A stretch of DNA of 64,000 nucleotides, from positions 1 through 64,000 of the forward strand of contig JAKACZ010000011.1 of NCBI GenBank assembly GCA_021820965.1, written 5' to 3'. Origin of the DNA: Bacillota bacterium. Its GTDB lineage: Bacteria; Bacillota; Sulfobacillia; Sulfobacillales; Sulfobacillaceae. Every line of letters begins with the position of its first letter. Position 1 is the stretch's first letter. A program made the translations under genes and the position numbers. Positions 53,687-63,422 of this stretch are shown one piece after another. The notes beneath the pieces are model-generated. The model did not search any database, had not been told where the DNA came from, and worked only from the letters and a program-made list of their open reading frames with translations.

Positions 53687-54685
53687 TTGGAGGTTAAGGA
53701 TGTTACCATTATCGGGGGAGGACCTGTGGGTTTGTTCGGGGCCACCATGGCCCGGCTCCACGGGATGTCCGCCGCCGTCATTGAAAGCCTGCCTGAGTTG
53801 GGCGGTCAGCTATATGCTTTATACCCGGAAAAACCGATCTATGACGTCGCCGGCTTTTACGGCATAACGGGCAAAGACTTGGCGGTGCAACTGATTGAGC
53901 AGGCCGAACACTTCTCGCCGGACTTCATCCTTGGTCAGTCTGTCGAATCCATCCGCTATCTCGCCGGTTCGGAACCCACTTACGAACTCACCACCCCCAC
54001 CGGCACTTATCGAACCCGCGTCATTCTTATCACCGTCGGAATCGGCGCGTTTATCCCGCGTAAGCTGCCGGCAGAGGGAGCCGACCGGTTTGAGGGGGCT
54101 GGCGTCTACTACCTGATGCCGCCGCTAGACCACTTTCACGACCGCCGGGTACTGGTCATCGGGGGCGGTGATACGGCACTGGACTGGACCTTGGCCATCG
54201 CGCCCCGCTCTCAGCATCTCACTTTGATTCATCGGCGCGATCATTTTCGCGGCCAGGAAGAGAGCATCCGCCTCATCCAGGAGTCCCCCGCCATTAGCGT
54301 ACGGACCCCTTTTGAACTTGTGCGTATTAACGGGGATACCCATCCTGAGTCTGTCGTGGTGAAAGAGGTGGGCAGCGATCATGAAGAAGAGTGGCTCATG
54401 GACGATATCGTCGGTGGACTCGGGTTTTTGCCGTCGCTGGGGCCGGTCAAGACGTGGGGTCTGTCGCTGAAGGCTAACACTATCAACGTCGATCCGGCGT
54501 CCATGGCCACCAATCTTCCGGGCGTCTATGCGGCAGGTGATGTCGCGCAGTATCCCGGCAAGGTAAAACTGATTGCCACCGGGTTTGGCGAAATCGGGAT
54601 TGCGATCGCTCAGATCCGCAGCTACATTGACCCGTCCAAGCACGGACTGCCTCACAGCACCAACTTAAAGGGCATCCCGCGCTAG
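53687..54685 (+). CDS. Ferredoxin--NADP reductase (thioredoxin-reductase-like)
   Basis: 332 residues from TTG 53687 with CGGGAGGG upstream. Two Rossmann motifs are present: IIGGGPVGLFGATMARLHG (FAD) near residue 8 and VLVIGGGDTALDW (NADPH) near residue 157. The late block is LPGVYAAGDVAQYPGKVKLI. There is no CxxC disulfide, as expected for the Gram-positive YumC-type ferredoxin/flavodoxin NADP reductases rather than thioredoxin reductase. It is monocistronic. Confidence 0.9.
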   Translation: MEVKDVTIIGGGPVGLFGATMARLHGMSAAVIESLPELGGQLYALYPEKPIYDVAGFYGITGKDLAVQLIEQAEHFSPDFILGQSVESIRYLAGSEPTYELTTPTGTYRTRVILITVGIGAFIPRKLPAEGADRFEGAGVYYLMPPLDHFHDRRVLVIGGGDTALDWTLAIAPRSQHLTLIHRRDHFRGQEESIRLIQESPAISVRTPFELVRINGDTHPESVVVKEVGSDHEEEWLMDDIVGGLGFLPSLGPVKTWGLSLKANTINVDPASMATNLPGVYAAGDVAQYPGKVKLIATGFGEIGIAIAQIRSYIDPSKHGLPHSTNLKGIPR

Positions 54686-54736
54686 TACACCATGGCATTA
54701 TTCCCGCACCATCACTGCCATCGAACGCCCAGGATA

Positions 54737-55134
54737 CTAAACCGGCACTCGGTCTGGTTTACCCTTTGGGGCGATGGCCTCCCGTGCGATCGCGGTGGGC
54801 GTCCCATGCGTGAGCGGCACGGCGAAGTCGGCCGGCGCCCGACACGCCAGCGTGATGATCTGCCCCACCTGCCCGGGAGTAAAGCGGCGGGGCTCACCTT
54901 GGAGGGCCACTGCGGACTGTCCATGTCCACAGTTTGAGGGTGGCTTGCGCCACAAGTTCACGGTGCTGCGATGCCACCCGGTTCGGCCGCAATGGTTTGA
55001 TTGGCGGCTCTCCCTTGGCTGCCCGGGCGCGGTTTCAAATACCAGGCCGTCTGCCTGCCTTTGGCCCATGCGTCGAGAATAGCCCGGACTTTGTGACTCA
55101 ACTCAATGATGGGCGCTGTGCGTCGTGCCATGGC
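54737..55134 (-). pseudogene. IS630-family transposase N-terminal remnant
   Basis: From ATG 55134 the pieces SHKVRAILDAWAKGRQTAWY and ANQTIAAEPGG (first helix-turn-helix) are followed in another frame by EPRRFTPGQVGQIITLACRA and PLTHGTPTAIAREAI. This matches the IS630 pattern of RFT.EQ...I..LAC.P......PL.HWT...LA. The catalytic part is missing and frames are broken. The stretch 55135-55232 contains nothing else I can support. Confidence 0.6.
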
Positions 55135-55232
55135 GGATCGTATCTTTTCTCAAACCCAAAAGCTTGAATCCCCGCATAGGAGAAGGTGCGCCACGTTATT
55201 TGGCTACGGTGATTGGGCGTCACAGTCGTGTA

Positions 55233-57494
55233 CTAGTGCCATAACGCCAAGGCGGACGCCCCCACCAGCACCAACCCAAAAACCAGGTCCCTCCATCCCG
55301 TCGACGATGGGTGGTAGTAGGTACGATGCGCGGACGACTCTGCCGGCGCTGCCTTAAATCCACGTGCCTCCATGGCAATCGCTACCCGCTCAGACAGTCG
55401 CACCGCGTCACTGAGCAGGGGCAGCGCATAGGTCACGATCCGTGCCATTGACCAGCGGGCATCGCGTCCCCGAACCCGACGAGCCAGGCGAAGCTTGCTC
55501 CACTCTTCCTGGAATTGCGGGAAAAAGCGGAGACCGGCCAATGTCCCATACGAGAACTTGGGTGGCACATGGAAATCTTTGCTCAAACTTTTCACCAAAT
55601 CCACCAGATCTACCGTGGACACAAATAACAAGCCGAAACTCACCGCGGATAGCATCCGAAAGCCAAGGACCAAGCCCTTGAGAAATCCGGGGTAACTAAG
55701 CCGGTACCAGAGGATATGAATCACGGGCGTGTGAGGACCTACGGCAGCGTAGGCGGTTAGGGTCCAGGTGTATAGTGCAAAGAACGCCACAAAGGGTAGG
55801 AGTCGTTTGGCCACTGCCAGCGGCGAAAGCCCGCTGAAGGTAGTCAAAAGGACAATCGGGATTAGAGCAAGCGGGACCGCTTGGCCCAAGCGCTGGGCAA
55901 AGGCACTCAGCCCGACCGCGACAAAAACGCTCACCAATTTCCAGGCCGGGTTTAACCGCCCCAAAAGGCTCGAACGCGATTGCGGTGTACCCGTGGTAAA
56001 GACCGGAGGCGAACTCTCGACCGGCTCTTCTAATTCGGACGACGCCTGAAGCCGTGCCCGTGCAAGTAGTGCGGATTTCTCCTTGAGATGATCCCAGGTT
56101 CCGTCAAATGCGATCCGCCCGCCATCCACCACCACCACCCGATCCGCCCAGCGCTCCACCAACTCCAAGTCATGGGTAGAGATGACAACCGCCGCGCCTT
56201 GGCGCTGTCGGTCGCTAAGTCGGGCCATAATCATCTCCCGGGTTGCAGCGTCCTGACCAAAGGTTGGTTCGTCCAAGCAGTAAAGCGGATGCGCATGCTC
56301 AAGCATTACCGCCACCGACAGCCGCCGCTTCTGACCTTGGCTTAGCGCGTACGGGCTTGACCGCGCATTCTCACTCAAGCGGAATTGGTGTAGCAGTTGT
56401 TCGACGTGGGGAGGCACATCGCCGGTCACGTGGCGATTCGCGAGTTCGTCCGCAACTTGCTCAAAGATAAATTGATGCTCCGGATTTTGAAAGCCGAAAG
56501 CCGCATCTCCCCCGTCGCTTCGGATAACGCGGCCGGAAAACGGCTTCATCAAGCCGGCCATAACTTTTAGCAAGGTTGATTTACCGGCTCCGTTGGCTCC
56601 CACTAAAGCGAGAAGTTCCCCCTCGCGGACACTGAGATCGACGTCCGACAAGACGGCGGGCCCGCGCCGATGGTAGCGGGCGCTTACGCCGGTCAGCGTC
56701 AGCACATTTTTCCCGTCCTTTAGGGTTGGTCGTCGGGGAGATGGTTCATCGTTCAAAAGCCCCGCACTTCGCATCCAATCGCGTTCCTCTTTCAACAGTT
56801 GGTTTGTGGGCCCAAAGCGATGAATCCCCCCCGCATTATCTAATAAGAGTAGCCACGGAAGCTTTGGGGCCACCTCGAGAAACTTGTGCTCAATAACCAT
56901 CAAGGTGATGCCGCGCTCAAAGAGCTCCCCAATTTCCCTGAAGACCTGCGCCGTGGACGCCGGATCCAAGTTGGCGGTGGGTTCGTCCAGTATCATCAGC
57001 CGCGGGTTCAGAGCCAGTGCCGACGCGATCGCCAGCTTTTGCTTGTTGCCACCCGACAGGGTCATATGCTCTTGAGTCAGGCGGACCGCCAGGCGACTCA
57101 AGCGAAGAGCTTTTTTTACTTCCGCGTCCATCTGGGACGGATCACGCTTCTGATTTTCTAGCCCAAAGGCGACCTCCTCCCCCGCCCTAATCTGGCAGAA
57201 CTGCGAGTCAGGATCCTGAAAGACATACCCAACCGTTCCGGGCGCGTCTAGTGCGGGGTGCCGCTGCACCTCTCCGGAGACCTCCGCTTCCACACTCCAG
57301 GGGATGAGGCCCGCGGCCAACATAGCCAACGTCGATTTCCCGGCACCACTTGGACCAACCACCAACACCGACTGGCCCCAATGCCACTCCCAATGGAGAT
57401 CCTGCAACACCGGGCGATTGGCATAGGCAACCGAAACCCCGCGAAGCGCGAGGATTTCCTCCGATGATACTCGGGGTTCCGCCCGTACCCACAT
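55233..57494 (-). CDS. ykoDC-like: ECF transporter: fused ATPase-ATPase-EcfT (thiamine precursor type)
   Basis: 753 residues from ATG 57494, which shares a base with the ykoE-like stop (TGATG). There are two ABC ATPase domains: Walker A GPSGAGKST near residue 50, signature LSGGNKQ and Walker B LMILDEP; then Walker A GANGAGKST near residue 315, LSQGQKR and YCLDEP. A linker is followed by an EcfT-type membrane domain (LNPAWKLVSVFVAVGLSA, RVAIAMEARGF near the end), with about five helices. In Bacillus the two parts are separate genes (ykoD, ykoC). With the YkoE-like S-component and a TPP riboswitch upstream, import of hydroxymethylpyrimidine or thiamine is likely. Confidence 0.88.
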   Translation of the reverse strand: MWVRAEPRVSSEEILALRGVSVAYANRPVLQDLHWEWHWGQSVLVVGPSGAGKSTLAMLAAGLIPWSVEAEVSGEVQRHPALDAPGTVGYVFQDPDSQFCQIRAGEEVAFGLENQKRDPSQMDAEVKKALRLSRLAVRLTQEHMTLSGGNKQKLAIASALALNPRLMILDEPTANLDPASTAQVFREIGELFERGITLMVIEHKFLEVAPKLPWLLLLDNAGGIHRFGPTNQLLKEERDWMRSAGLLNDEPSPRRPTLKDGKNVLTLTGVSARYHRRGPAVLSDVDLSVREGELLALVGANGAGKSTLLKVMAGLMKPFSGRVIRSDGGDAAFGFQNPEHQFIFEQVADELANRHVTGDVPPHVEQLLHQFRLSENARSSPYALSQGQKRRLSVAVMLEHAHPLYCLDEPTFGQDAATREMIMARLSDRQRQGAAVVISTHDLELVERWADRVVVVDGGRIAFDGTWDHLKEKSALLARARLQASSELEEPVESSPPVFTTGTPQSRSSLLGRLNPAWKLVSVFVAVGLSAFAQRLGQAVPLALIPIVLLTTFSGLSPLAVAKRLLPFVAFFALYTWTLTAYAAVGPHTPVIHILWYRLSYPGFLKGLVLGFRMLSAVSFGLLFVSTVDLVDLVKSLSKDFHVPPKFSYGTLAGLRFFPQFQEEWSKLRLARRVRGRDARWSMARIVTYALPLLSDAVRLSERVAIAMEARGFKAAPAESSAHRTYYHPSSTGWRDLVFGLVLVGASALALWH

Positions 57495-58069
57495 CAGTGG
57501 GCGGCACCCGACGACCACTCGCGGCCCGCGGCAAAGTTGCTCAGAACACCAGTTCGTCCCAAACCGCGGGCGATAGCCCACGACAGAACCCCGGCGAGCA
57601 CCGCTCCGCTAATCATGGTGACAACCAGGTATCCGATCTGGTTGGTACTCGAGTATTGATTCACGCCATAGTAAAAGTACGAATAGATATAGTTGCCAAT
57701 CCCGCCTAATGCGCAGGAGAAGATCATCCACCCCGCGCTGTAGCGGCGGTAACGCCCAAGCGCAAACCCAAGCTCGATCCCCAGCCCCTGGGCAATACCA
57801 ATCGTGAACGCCTGAATGCCATAGGGACTACCCAGCGCAAACTCCACAAATCCGCCAATCGATTCGGCCAACACTGCAGCGCCCGGCCGGCGGACAATAA
57901 ACGGTACGATACCCCCGGCAATCCACCACAATCCATTAAACCCTGCTGCAGCCACCGGGTTGACCACGGGTGGCAATGCCTTGAACAACATGTCCCATCC
58001 AAGGTAAATAGCCCCTGAAATAGCGGAGAAAATCGCGGTCAATACAATGTCTCTCATCTTCCACTGCAT
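57494..58069 (-). CDS. ykoE: YkoE-like ECF substrate-binding component
   Basis: 191 residues with about six hydrophobic helices and GGGAGGCC before ATG 58069. WKMRDIVLTAIFSAISGAIY, LWWIAGGIVPFIVRRPGAAV and ESIGGFVEFALGSPYGIQAF are the YkoE (HMP/thiamine S-component) blocks. It would bind the thiamine precursor in the membrane and dock on the EcfT part of the fused downstream protein. The TPP riboswitch directly upstream supports this. Confidence 0.9.
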   Translation of the reverse strand: MQWKMRDIVLTAIFSAISGAIYLGWDMLFKALPPVVNPVAAAGFNGLWWIAGGIVPFIVRRPGAAVLAESIGGFVEFALGSPYGIQAFTIGIAQGLGIELGFALGRYRRYSAGWMIFSCALGGIGNYIYSYFYYGVNQYSSTNQIGYLVVTMISGAVLAGVLSWAIARGLGRTGVLSNFAAGREWSSGAAH

Positions 58070-58086
58070 GGTTCCGGCCTCCCAAC

Positions 58087-58127
58087 AAAAAATCCTCTTT
58101 TCCTGGCCGGCCAGCAGAAAGGGGATT
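58087..58127 (-). terminator. TPP riboswitch expression-platform terminator
   Basis: On the minus strand AATCCCCTTT...CTGGCCGGCCAG...AAAAGAGGATT forms a long hairpin followed by six T. It lies between the TPP aptamer and ykoE. Confidence 0.85.
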
Positions 58128-58130
58128 AGC

Positions 58131-58229
58131 GTCGCTTTTCGGCACTTTCTCCCGCTGGCATTATCCAGGTCGAGTTCTAAGGGTTAACGGGTATCCGTTT
58201 CTCAGCCATGTGGCACCCCTAGCGCCAAC
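58131..58229 (-). promoter_or_regulatory. TPP riboswitch (THI element)
   Basis: Reading the minus strand: CTAGGGGTGCC, GGCTGAGA, then AACCCTTAGAAC and CTGGATAATGCCAGCGGGAG, the conserved blocks of the THI box in order. It should terminate transcription of the ykoE and fused transporter genes when thiamine diphosphate is high. Confidence 0.95.
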
Positions 58230-58875
58230 TATTCAGTTGTCTATCTTTCATGTTATCACGGCACCGGGAAGACGTAAAGACCAAGCTCAAAGCTCATCTC
58301 CACAGTGCTGACGCATGGCGGGTCACTAATCGGCTCAATCCGGTGGCGTGACGACGGTTTCGGGGGCAGCCGAGTCAATCGCCGGGAGCAAAAGTGCCCG
58401 CGTCGTCCGCAGAAGCTACGCGTTTAGCCGTTTCGTAAGAAACGGCTGAGGACTGATCGGTATGGGGAAGGCCCTCAGGTTACGCCGCGACTGCGGTGCG
58501 ATGAATAACGTATGCCTGGAGAAACACGTCCGAGAGTACCGATGCTCCACGTCTCCCGGACTGCAGTAGCCATACGTGTGCTGCAGGATTTCGCCAACGG
58601 CCGACCACAGGGTCGGCACGTTTAGCAGCCGCCCGCCATTCGGCTATCCATTCCTTCCTCCCGGGTCGCCCGCTCTGCTCCAACGGCCCGAACGCCCAGA
58701 GCCCCCACGCGCGGGTGAATACGTATACACGAATCTTGCTGGGCGGTTTGGGGGAACTATGCGGCCCCCTCGCCCAAGCAATTCCAGCACCTTTCGGCGT
58801 GCGAAGCTGGCTGAACCCCAGCATCTTTGGCGGCATAATGATCTTCTGAGATATGCGCGAGGAATCCATCTGCCG
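58230..58875. other. Intergenic region with hairpin and weak minus-strand ORF
   Basis: AGCCGTTTC (58427-58435) and GAAACGGCT (58440-58448) form a perfect 9-bp stem with a GTAA loop. On the minus strand 58480-58869 is open and coding-like in places (PSKIRVYVFTRAWGLWAFGP), but has no clear ribosome site or family. I do not call it a gene. A transposase remnant is one possibility. Confidence 0.4.
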
Positions 58876-60399
58876 TTATGTCTTGGACGCGACGCCCTTA
58901 ACGCGTTGGGAGCCGTCCGATTTTCCGGCACCCATTGTCGTTGAGCGAACCTGCCTCTCGCCCTTCAACAGCCACACCACGGCCAGTCCAAGCACTAAGG
59001 GCACAATCACGCCGTGATCAATCATCAAGTCGACCCAGTCGTGGACCACAAATGACACAATGGCCCCAAAGGCGCCCAGTCCCATGGCGAATTGAAAGGG
59101 CGTCAGCGTTTCGGATCGAGCCTTTAGCACCCCAATGCTATGACGAATCCAGGACCACTCTAGCCACAATGCGGCGACAATACCCAACACCCCCAAATCG
59201 GCGCCCCATTCCAAGTACAGATTTTGGGCCGTTGGCGAGGCCAACACGAGTCCCGCCACCGGATGCAACATCGAATAGCGGTGAAATCCACCTAAGCCGA
59301 CCCCTAACATGGGGTGCTGACGCATGGCATTGAGCGCATCTTTCCAAATATAGAGGCGGTGTAGCATGTCAAAGTGCCCCCTGGGATGCAAGACCGCGGT
59401 GACCGTGGAACTGAGACGCCCGCCGGTTGTCTGACGCGACGGCGCGGCAACACTATGACTCAAATTGGTTTTACCCAAAAGGTAAATGGCGCCAAAGGAG
59501 ATGATGGGAACGAGAATGCCTGGAATCACGAAGTGCCGGTTTATCATTTCACGGCCGCGTAACGCCCAGGCGACGACTCCCATGAATCCTATCGCCGCCA
59601 CCGACGCAACCCAGGCCCCGCGTGAAAACGAAGCAATCACACTCAGCGCCACCAGTGCAGCCACGCCCCAAGCCCACCAACTGCGTGCCCACTTCGGCCC
59701 GTAACCAATCAGCGCCGCCACGAAGGCAAAGACCATCGATTCAAATCCCCCGAAGGGATTCGGTTGACCAAAGACCGCATCCGCACGAACGTGGTGCACA
59801 TCCACGATATTGGCGGCCGGACCAATTTGAAAAAGAAATTGATAAAGCCCATAAATGGCCAGCAGCGCGGCAATGGTGAACAAGGCGCCCATAATGAGCT
59901 TCCAATTGTCCTCTGACAACGAAATCTCGTGGGTAATCGCCACCAGTACCACGAAGAACTCCACGTATTCGAAAATCTTAATCACGGTGGCGCCGGGCGC
60001 AAGCGCAGAGGCTAGCGACAATACAGATAGTACCAGCAGCAACACCATCGGCCGCCAAAACGGGCTGCCCATCCACCGCTGCCACAGGGATTCTCGATGT
60101 TCTCGCCACGAGCTCACAGCTAGCCGAATGGCCATCATGATGGCCATCACGTCAGATAAATTCAAATGATGGTGATGGAAGGTCAGGCCGAAGGGGAAAG
60201 GAGCGGCGATAATGTATACCGCCAAGGCCCCCGGCAATGATAGTGTCGTCAGCCAGGCAAATCCCACACTTAAGGCCACAATCCCGAGCGGCGGAACCAC
60301 ATAGGCCAAAATCACGCCAGCCGCCAACACTAGACCTGGCCATATAAGACGAGAAAAGTTTGGCTTTCGCATCCCCCATACGCCCTCGACCGACTTCAT
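58876..60399 (-). CDS. O-antigen-ligase/polymerase-like membrane protein
   Basis: 507 residues from ATG 60399, with AGGAGG 9 bases upstream; a TTG 9 bases earlier is also open. About 11-12 hydrophobic helices are visible. FGQPNPFGGFESMVFAFVAA and VASFSRGAWVASVAAIGFMG are the cytoplasm-proximal blocks. The large outside loop with RLYIWKDALNAMRQHPMLGV and GLGGFHRYSML is the Wzy_C/O-antigen ligase signature (conserved Arg and His). It would act on undecaprenyl-linked glycans. It is monocistronic here. Confidence 0.85.
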   Translation of the reverse strand: MKSVEGVWGMRKPNFSRLIWPGLVLAAGVILAYVVPPLGIVALSVGFAWLTTLSLPGALAVYIIAAPFPFGLTFHHHHLNLSDVMAIMMAIRLAVSSWREHRESLWQRWMGSPFWRPMVLLLVLSVLSLASALAPGATVIKIFEYVEFFVVLVAITHEISLSEDNWKLIMGALFTIAALLAIYGLYQFLFQIGPAANIVDVHHVRADAVFGQPNPFGGFESMVFAFVAALIGYGPKWARSWWAWGVAALVALSVIASFSRGAWVASVAAIGFMGVVAWALRGREMINRHFVIPGILVPIISFGAIYLLGKTNLSHSVAAPSRQTTGGRLSSTVTAVLHPRGHFDMLHRLYIWKDALNAMRQHPMLGVGLGGFHRYSMLHPVAGLVLASPTAQNLYLEWGADLGVLGIVAALWLEWSWIRHSIGVLKARSETLTPFQFAMGLGAFGAIVSFVVHDWVDLMIDHGVIVPLVLGLAVVWLLKGERQVRSTTMGAGKSDGSQRVKGVASKT

Positions 60400-61174
60400 T
60401 CTCCGCAACCTCCTTAGATGTCCTTCCTCGAACCGCTGTCACGTGATTAGATTTATCTATAAAGGTTGCTACAAAAATCCGAATCTCCACATGGGATTGT
60501 TTACACTGCCCAGGCCCCTCCGTGGTCTCGTGACGGTCGCCCGTCACACACCCCTCGTAAGGGTGGGAGATGCAACTTGCTAACATGCACAACCGGAGAA
60601 TGCAACTCGCCACTGACGTCTGGCCTAAAAGATTCAGACCAATGGCACTCTGAGCTCAAATAGACTTGCGCCCGAGCAGTTAGTCCCACCCACTTTTCCT
60701 TCGCCGCAGAGATGCCTGGCATGGGGCAACGGGATACAAACGAGAACCGCGTCCCATTCGCCGTAGGTGACCGCCTCCGCTGAATGGCCAGCGCAGATGG
60801 AAAATTGACCATGGCCCAATACCTCTGTCGCCGATCCCGGGAGGCATAACCTCCGGCCTGGGGTGAACGTACCGACCCGGTGTGCGGCAGGCGTAACGCT
60901 GGGAAGCGTCCCCATTTTGTCAACGTATCGTTATGGTGAAAACTTACAGGCGTGGAGATGCCCGCGACCAAAGGTCCATCGTCACGCCGATGGCCACGGT
61001 GGGGATCATGGGTGGCGGCACCTTCTCCGAGTTCATGCTGGCCACTAAGAGCGGAAAGACACCCTCATTCGATGCCCCGGGCACGTTGACCCAGCCGTCA
61101 CGGCCACCGCCCAACGGCTGTATGCGGCACTGGGGCCGGAGAAACGATGACCGCAAACCCACCGACATAAATAA
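60400..61174. other. Region without a supported gene
   Basis: Short frames on both strands lack ribosome sites. From about 60990 the plus strand (MGGGTFSEFMLATKSGKTPS) may be the decayed N-terminal part of the DUF1906-like pseudogene that follows, but this is uncertain. Confidence 0.4.
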
Positions 61175-61663
61175 TTGCAAGGGGCACAACTCGCACTAAT
61201 GTTGGTCCAGGGATGGGCAACAAACATGGTGCAAAAGTGGACCGGAACGTACCGAGGGCAACAAGCCGGCAGCGAGGCTTCCGCAATCGGATACCTCGCC
61301 GGATGCTCAATTTGGTTAGACTGGGAAGTTGGCGCATGGGAATCAGGGACGACGGCGAAGGAGTGCTTCACATGGATTGACGACTGGGCAGCCGCAATCA
61401 GAAGTGCAGGCTATGCCCCGGGCATCTATGTAGGCGAAACAACCGGCAAGCCCCTTGATTCGTCTCAGTTAGGGAGTTGGAACTCAGTGAATTCTGGAAA
61501 GCGCATGATGCTGGTGTCAGCGTGTCACCCACTGGGTATCAAATGAAGCAAACCACTTCCCAACAGCAGGTTACCCTATCAGGTCAGACGAATGGGTCGA
61601 CTATGATGTCACAGAGAATGACAATAACAGCCGGACCCCTATTGCCGAGTATTACGTACCTTA
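61175..61663 (+). pseudogene. DUF1906 / Rv2525c-like glycoside-hydrolase-like remnant
   Basis: Three frames join to one domain: YLAGCSIWLDWEVGAW and AIRSAGYAPGIYVGETTG, then SEFWKAHDAGVSVSPTGYQM and KQTTSQQQVTLSGQ, then DEWVDYDVTENDNNSRTPIA and EYYVP with the stop at 61663. The pattern SAGYAPGIYVG...WxxxxDAGVxVSPTGYQxxQ...DYDV is that of the Rv2525c-like/DUF1906 glycosidase-like domain of surface proteins. At least two frameshifts; no signal peptide survives. Confidence 0.65.
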
Positions 61664-61884
61664 GCGAGGCTAACCCTCTAGCCGCCACGTCTGACCCGAG
61701 GCATGGAGATTGAGTGGGAACGCGTGGAGTTGAAAGGGCGGACGGCCGCCGTCGCGAGTCAGATACAGGGTTCGATTTGCCAAGACCCAAGCTACAGAAG
61801 GCGTGGCAAGTACCGGCATCTACACATGGATCTTAGGAGTCAAAGGAATATATGCTGGTATTGTCTGCCACGTGCGCCCGTGAT

Positions 61885-62688
61885 TTACCGTACGATACCC
61901 CATGTCAGCCGCTGATCGTTATCTTGGGTTTGATACTGGACAAGCAACGCTCCTACACGGTCGGCATGGGAAAACACGGGGCCTGCAACGGCAGTTGTCG
62001 CAGAGAAATTCGAGGATTGGGGAATTTTCACGGTTAGCCACTTGTTTCCCGCATCGGAACTGCGGTAAAGGAACACGCAGCCATTCGTACTCGTCAAGAG
62101 CCAACCGATCCGGGGGGGTTCGAAAGTGAGACATTGAGCAGCACCGGTTGGAATCGCAGATGACAGACTGTTCATGACGTGCCTCCAGTGCGATCCGCCG
62201 TCAGTAGTGCGGTAGATTACGGGCGGCAAAAGCCCTGCTCCGCCCACTCCATTCAAGGTCATCCAACCATCGCGAGAATTGACGAATGTTAAGTGGGCCA
62301 CTGACTCGACCAAGGGATTTTTTGACCGTAATGAATGAATAATGCCATCGGTGCCCGTTGTCTACGGTCCACGATACGTCTACGGCGTCTTTAGTTGGAC
62401 TATGCCATGCTAGGCAAACGATCTGCTGTTTACTGCCATCGTGGGCACCGCGACAAAGGCATTCTTGTCAGAAATTGCCTGTAGCTGCGGCGTAGGTGGA
62501 GTCTTTAATGGTACTAGCTGCCACTGTGATCCGTCGGTAAGGGTCGAAATAACCTTGAACGGATGCGATTGGTAGCCGGCAACCCATACTCGACACCCAG
62601 CCGCGGCAACACCCACAGGTTCGAAGGAGGAACTAAGCTTGAAAAGTTTCGCATGGGATGGAGGTGCTTGCGGAGTGGGAGTCGCCAA
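61885..62688 (-). pseudogene. BNR/YCF48-type surface protein remnant
   Basis: On the minus strand the pieces FEPVGVAAAGCRVWVAGYQS and LTDGSQWQLVPLKTPPTPQL (62688-62410), TVDNGHRWHYSF (about 62370) and HLTFVNSRDGWMTLNG with TTDGGSHWRHV and SSDAGNKWLTV (62313-61885) belong to one Asp-box protein broken by frameshifts. Its N-terminus runs into a 13-base G tract (poly-C on plus). It is the third member of the lipoprotein family of 42007 and 51888. Confidence 0.7.
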
Positions 62689-62695
62689 ATTTGCT

Positions 62696-62708
62696 CCCCC
62701 CCCCCCCC
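62696..62708. repeat. Poly-C tract (13 C)
   Basis: An uninterrupted run of 13 C on the plus strand, at the join of a VOC-type remnant and the BNR remnant. As written it puts the two sides out of frame; 14 or 11 G on the coding strand would open LLGGGG into ANLATPTPQ. Confidence 0.95.
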
Positions 62709-62759
62709 ACCAAGAAGCCCGCAGCAGACGAGCAACTTCGGGGGTTTCGATGAGAAGAC

Positions 62760-62880
62760 AGCTCTCCTTGTATCCGGAAGAAAGCCATGGGTGAGTTGCT
62801 CAGGATGTACGGAAGGCCAAGAATATCCCGATAGAATGCGATGGCATGATCGAGGTCACGCGCGGGCAGGCGACTTGGCC
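62760..62880 (-). pseudogene. VOC/glyoxalase-family remnant
   Basis: LPARDLDHAIAFYRDILGLP, then YILSNSPMAFFRIQG, and in the next frame LLIETPEVARLLRA, is the N-terminal beta-alpha-beta module of the glyoxalase/VOC superfamily. It is cut off toward the poly-C tract. Nothing of the second module is seen. Confidence 0.6.
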
Positions 62881-63422
62881 CAGCTTGCGAATTAATGCTG
62901 ACGGGGTCGGTAGCGCCTTTTCCGCTATGGGTCTCGTCCGTGGAGTACGACCGGCGGTGCTGAAAAGTCTTCCTCAAAATCACCCAACTCTCTCGTGTTC
63001 CCCCGAGAATTTGGCAATTCGAAATATCGATGGAGTACTCATATTCATGCAGGGTTTTTTTCGTATCGTAGGGAAGGCCAATTGAATTCCTATCGACAAA
63101 TTGCGGCTCCAACGTATCCGTCCGTGATTGGCCGATTGTAATATCAGCCGCAGTTATGAGATCCGTATGCGTTAGGCTGCGGTTGTGATTGGCAGTCGAA
63201 AATTCCCCGGGAACGTCCGAGAGCCCCAGCGGTGCCGAGGAAACCGTGCCCGCGCACGATCAGGCGACGACCTGTTTAGCCAGTGCTAGCTACCCCCGAG
63301 CGCATCCGCTGAGCACTGCGGGTTCCGCACGGGACCGGGAAAAGCTGAAGGAGATGATCATAGCTTTTTTCTAACCAAGGATCTGATGGGCGAACAGCAT
63401 CGCCAGCAGCAACGCCCCGACG
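62881..63422. other. Region without a supported gene
   Basis: No coding frame with a ribosome site, no RNA and no strong repeat is seen between the VOC remnant and the PIG-L gene end. Confidence 0.45.

Noticed and set aside
58480-58869. 129-residue minus-strand ORF
   Set aside because: Coding-like in part but no ribosome site and no family; listed only within the intergenic note.
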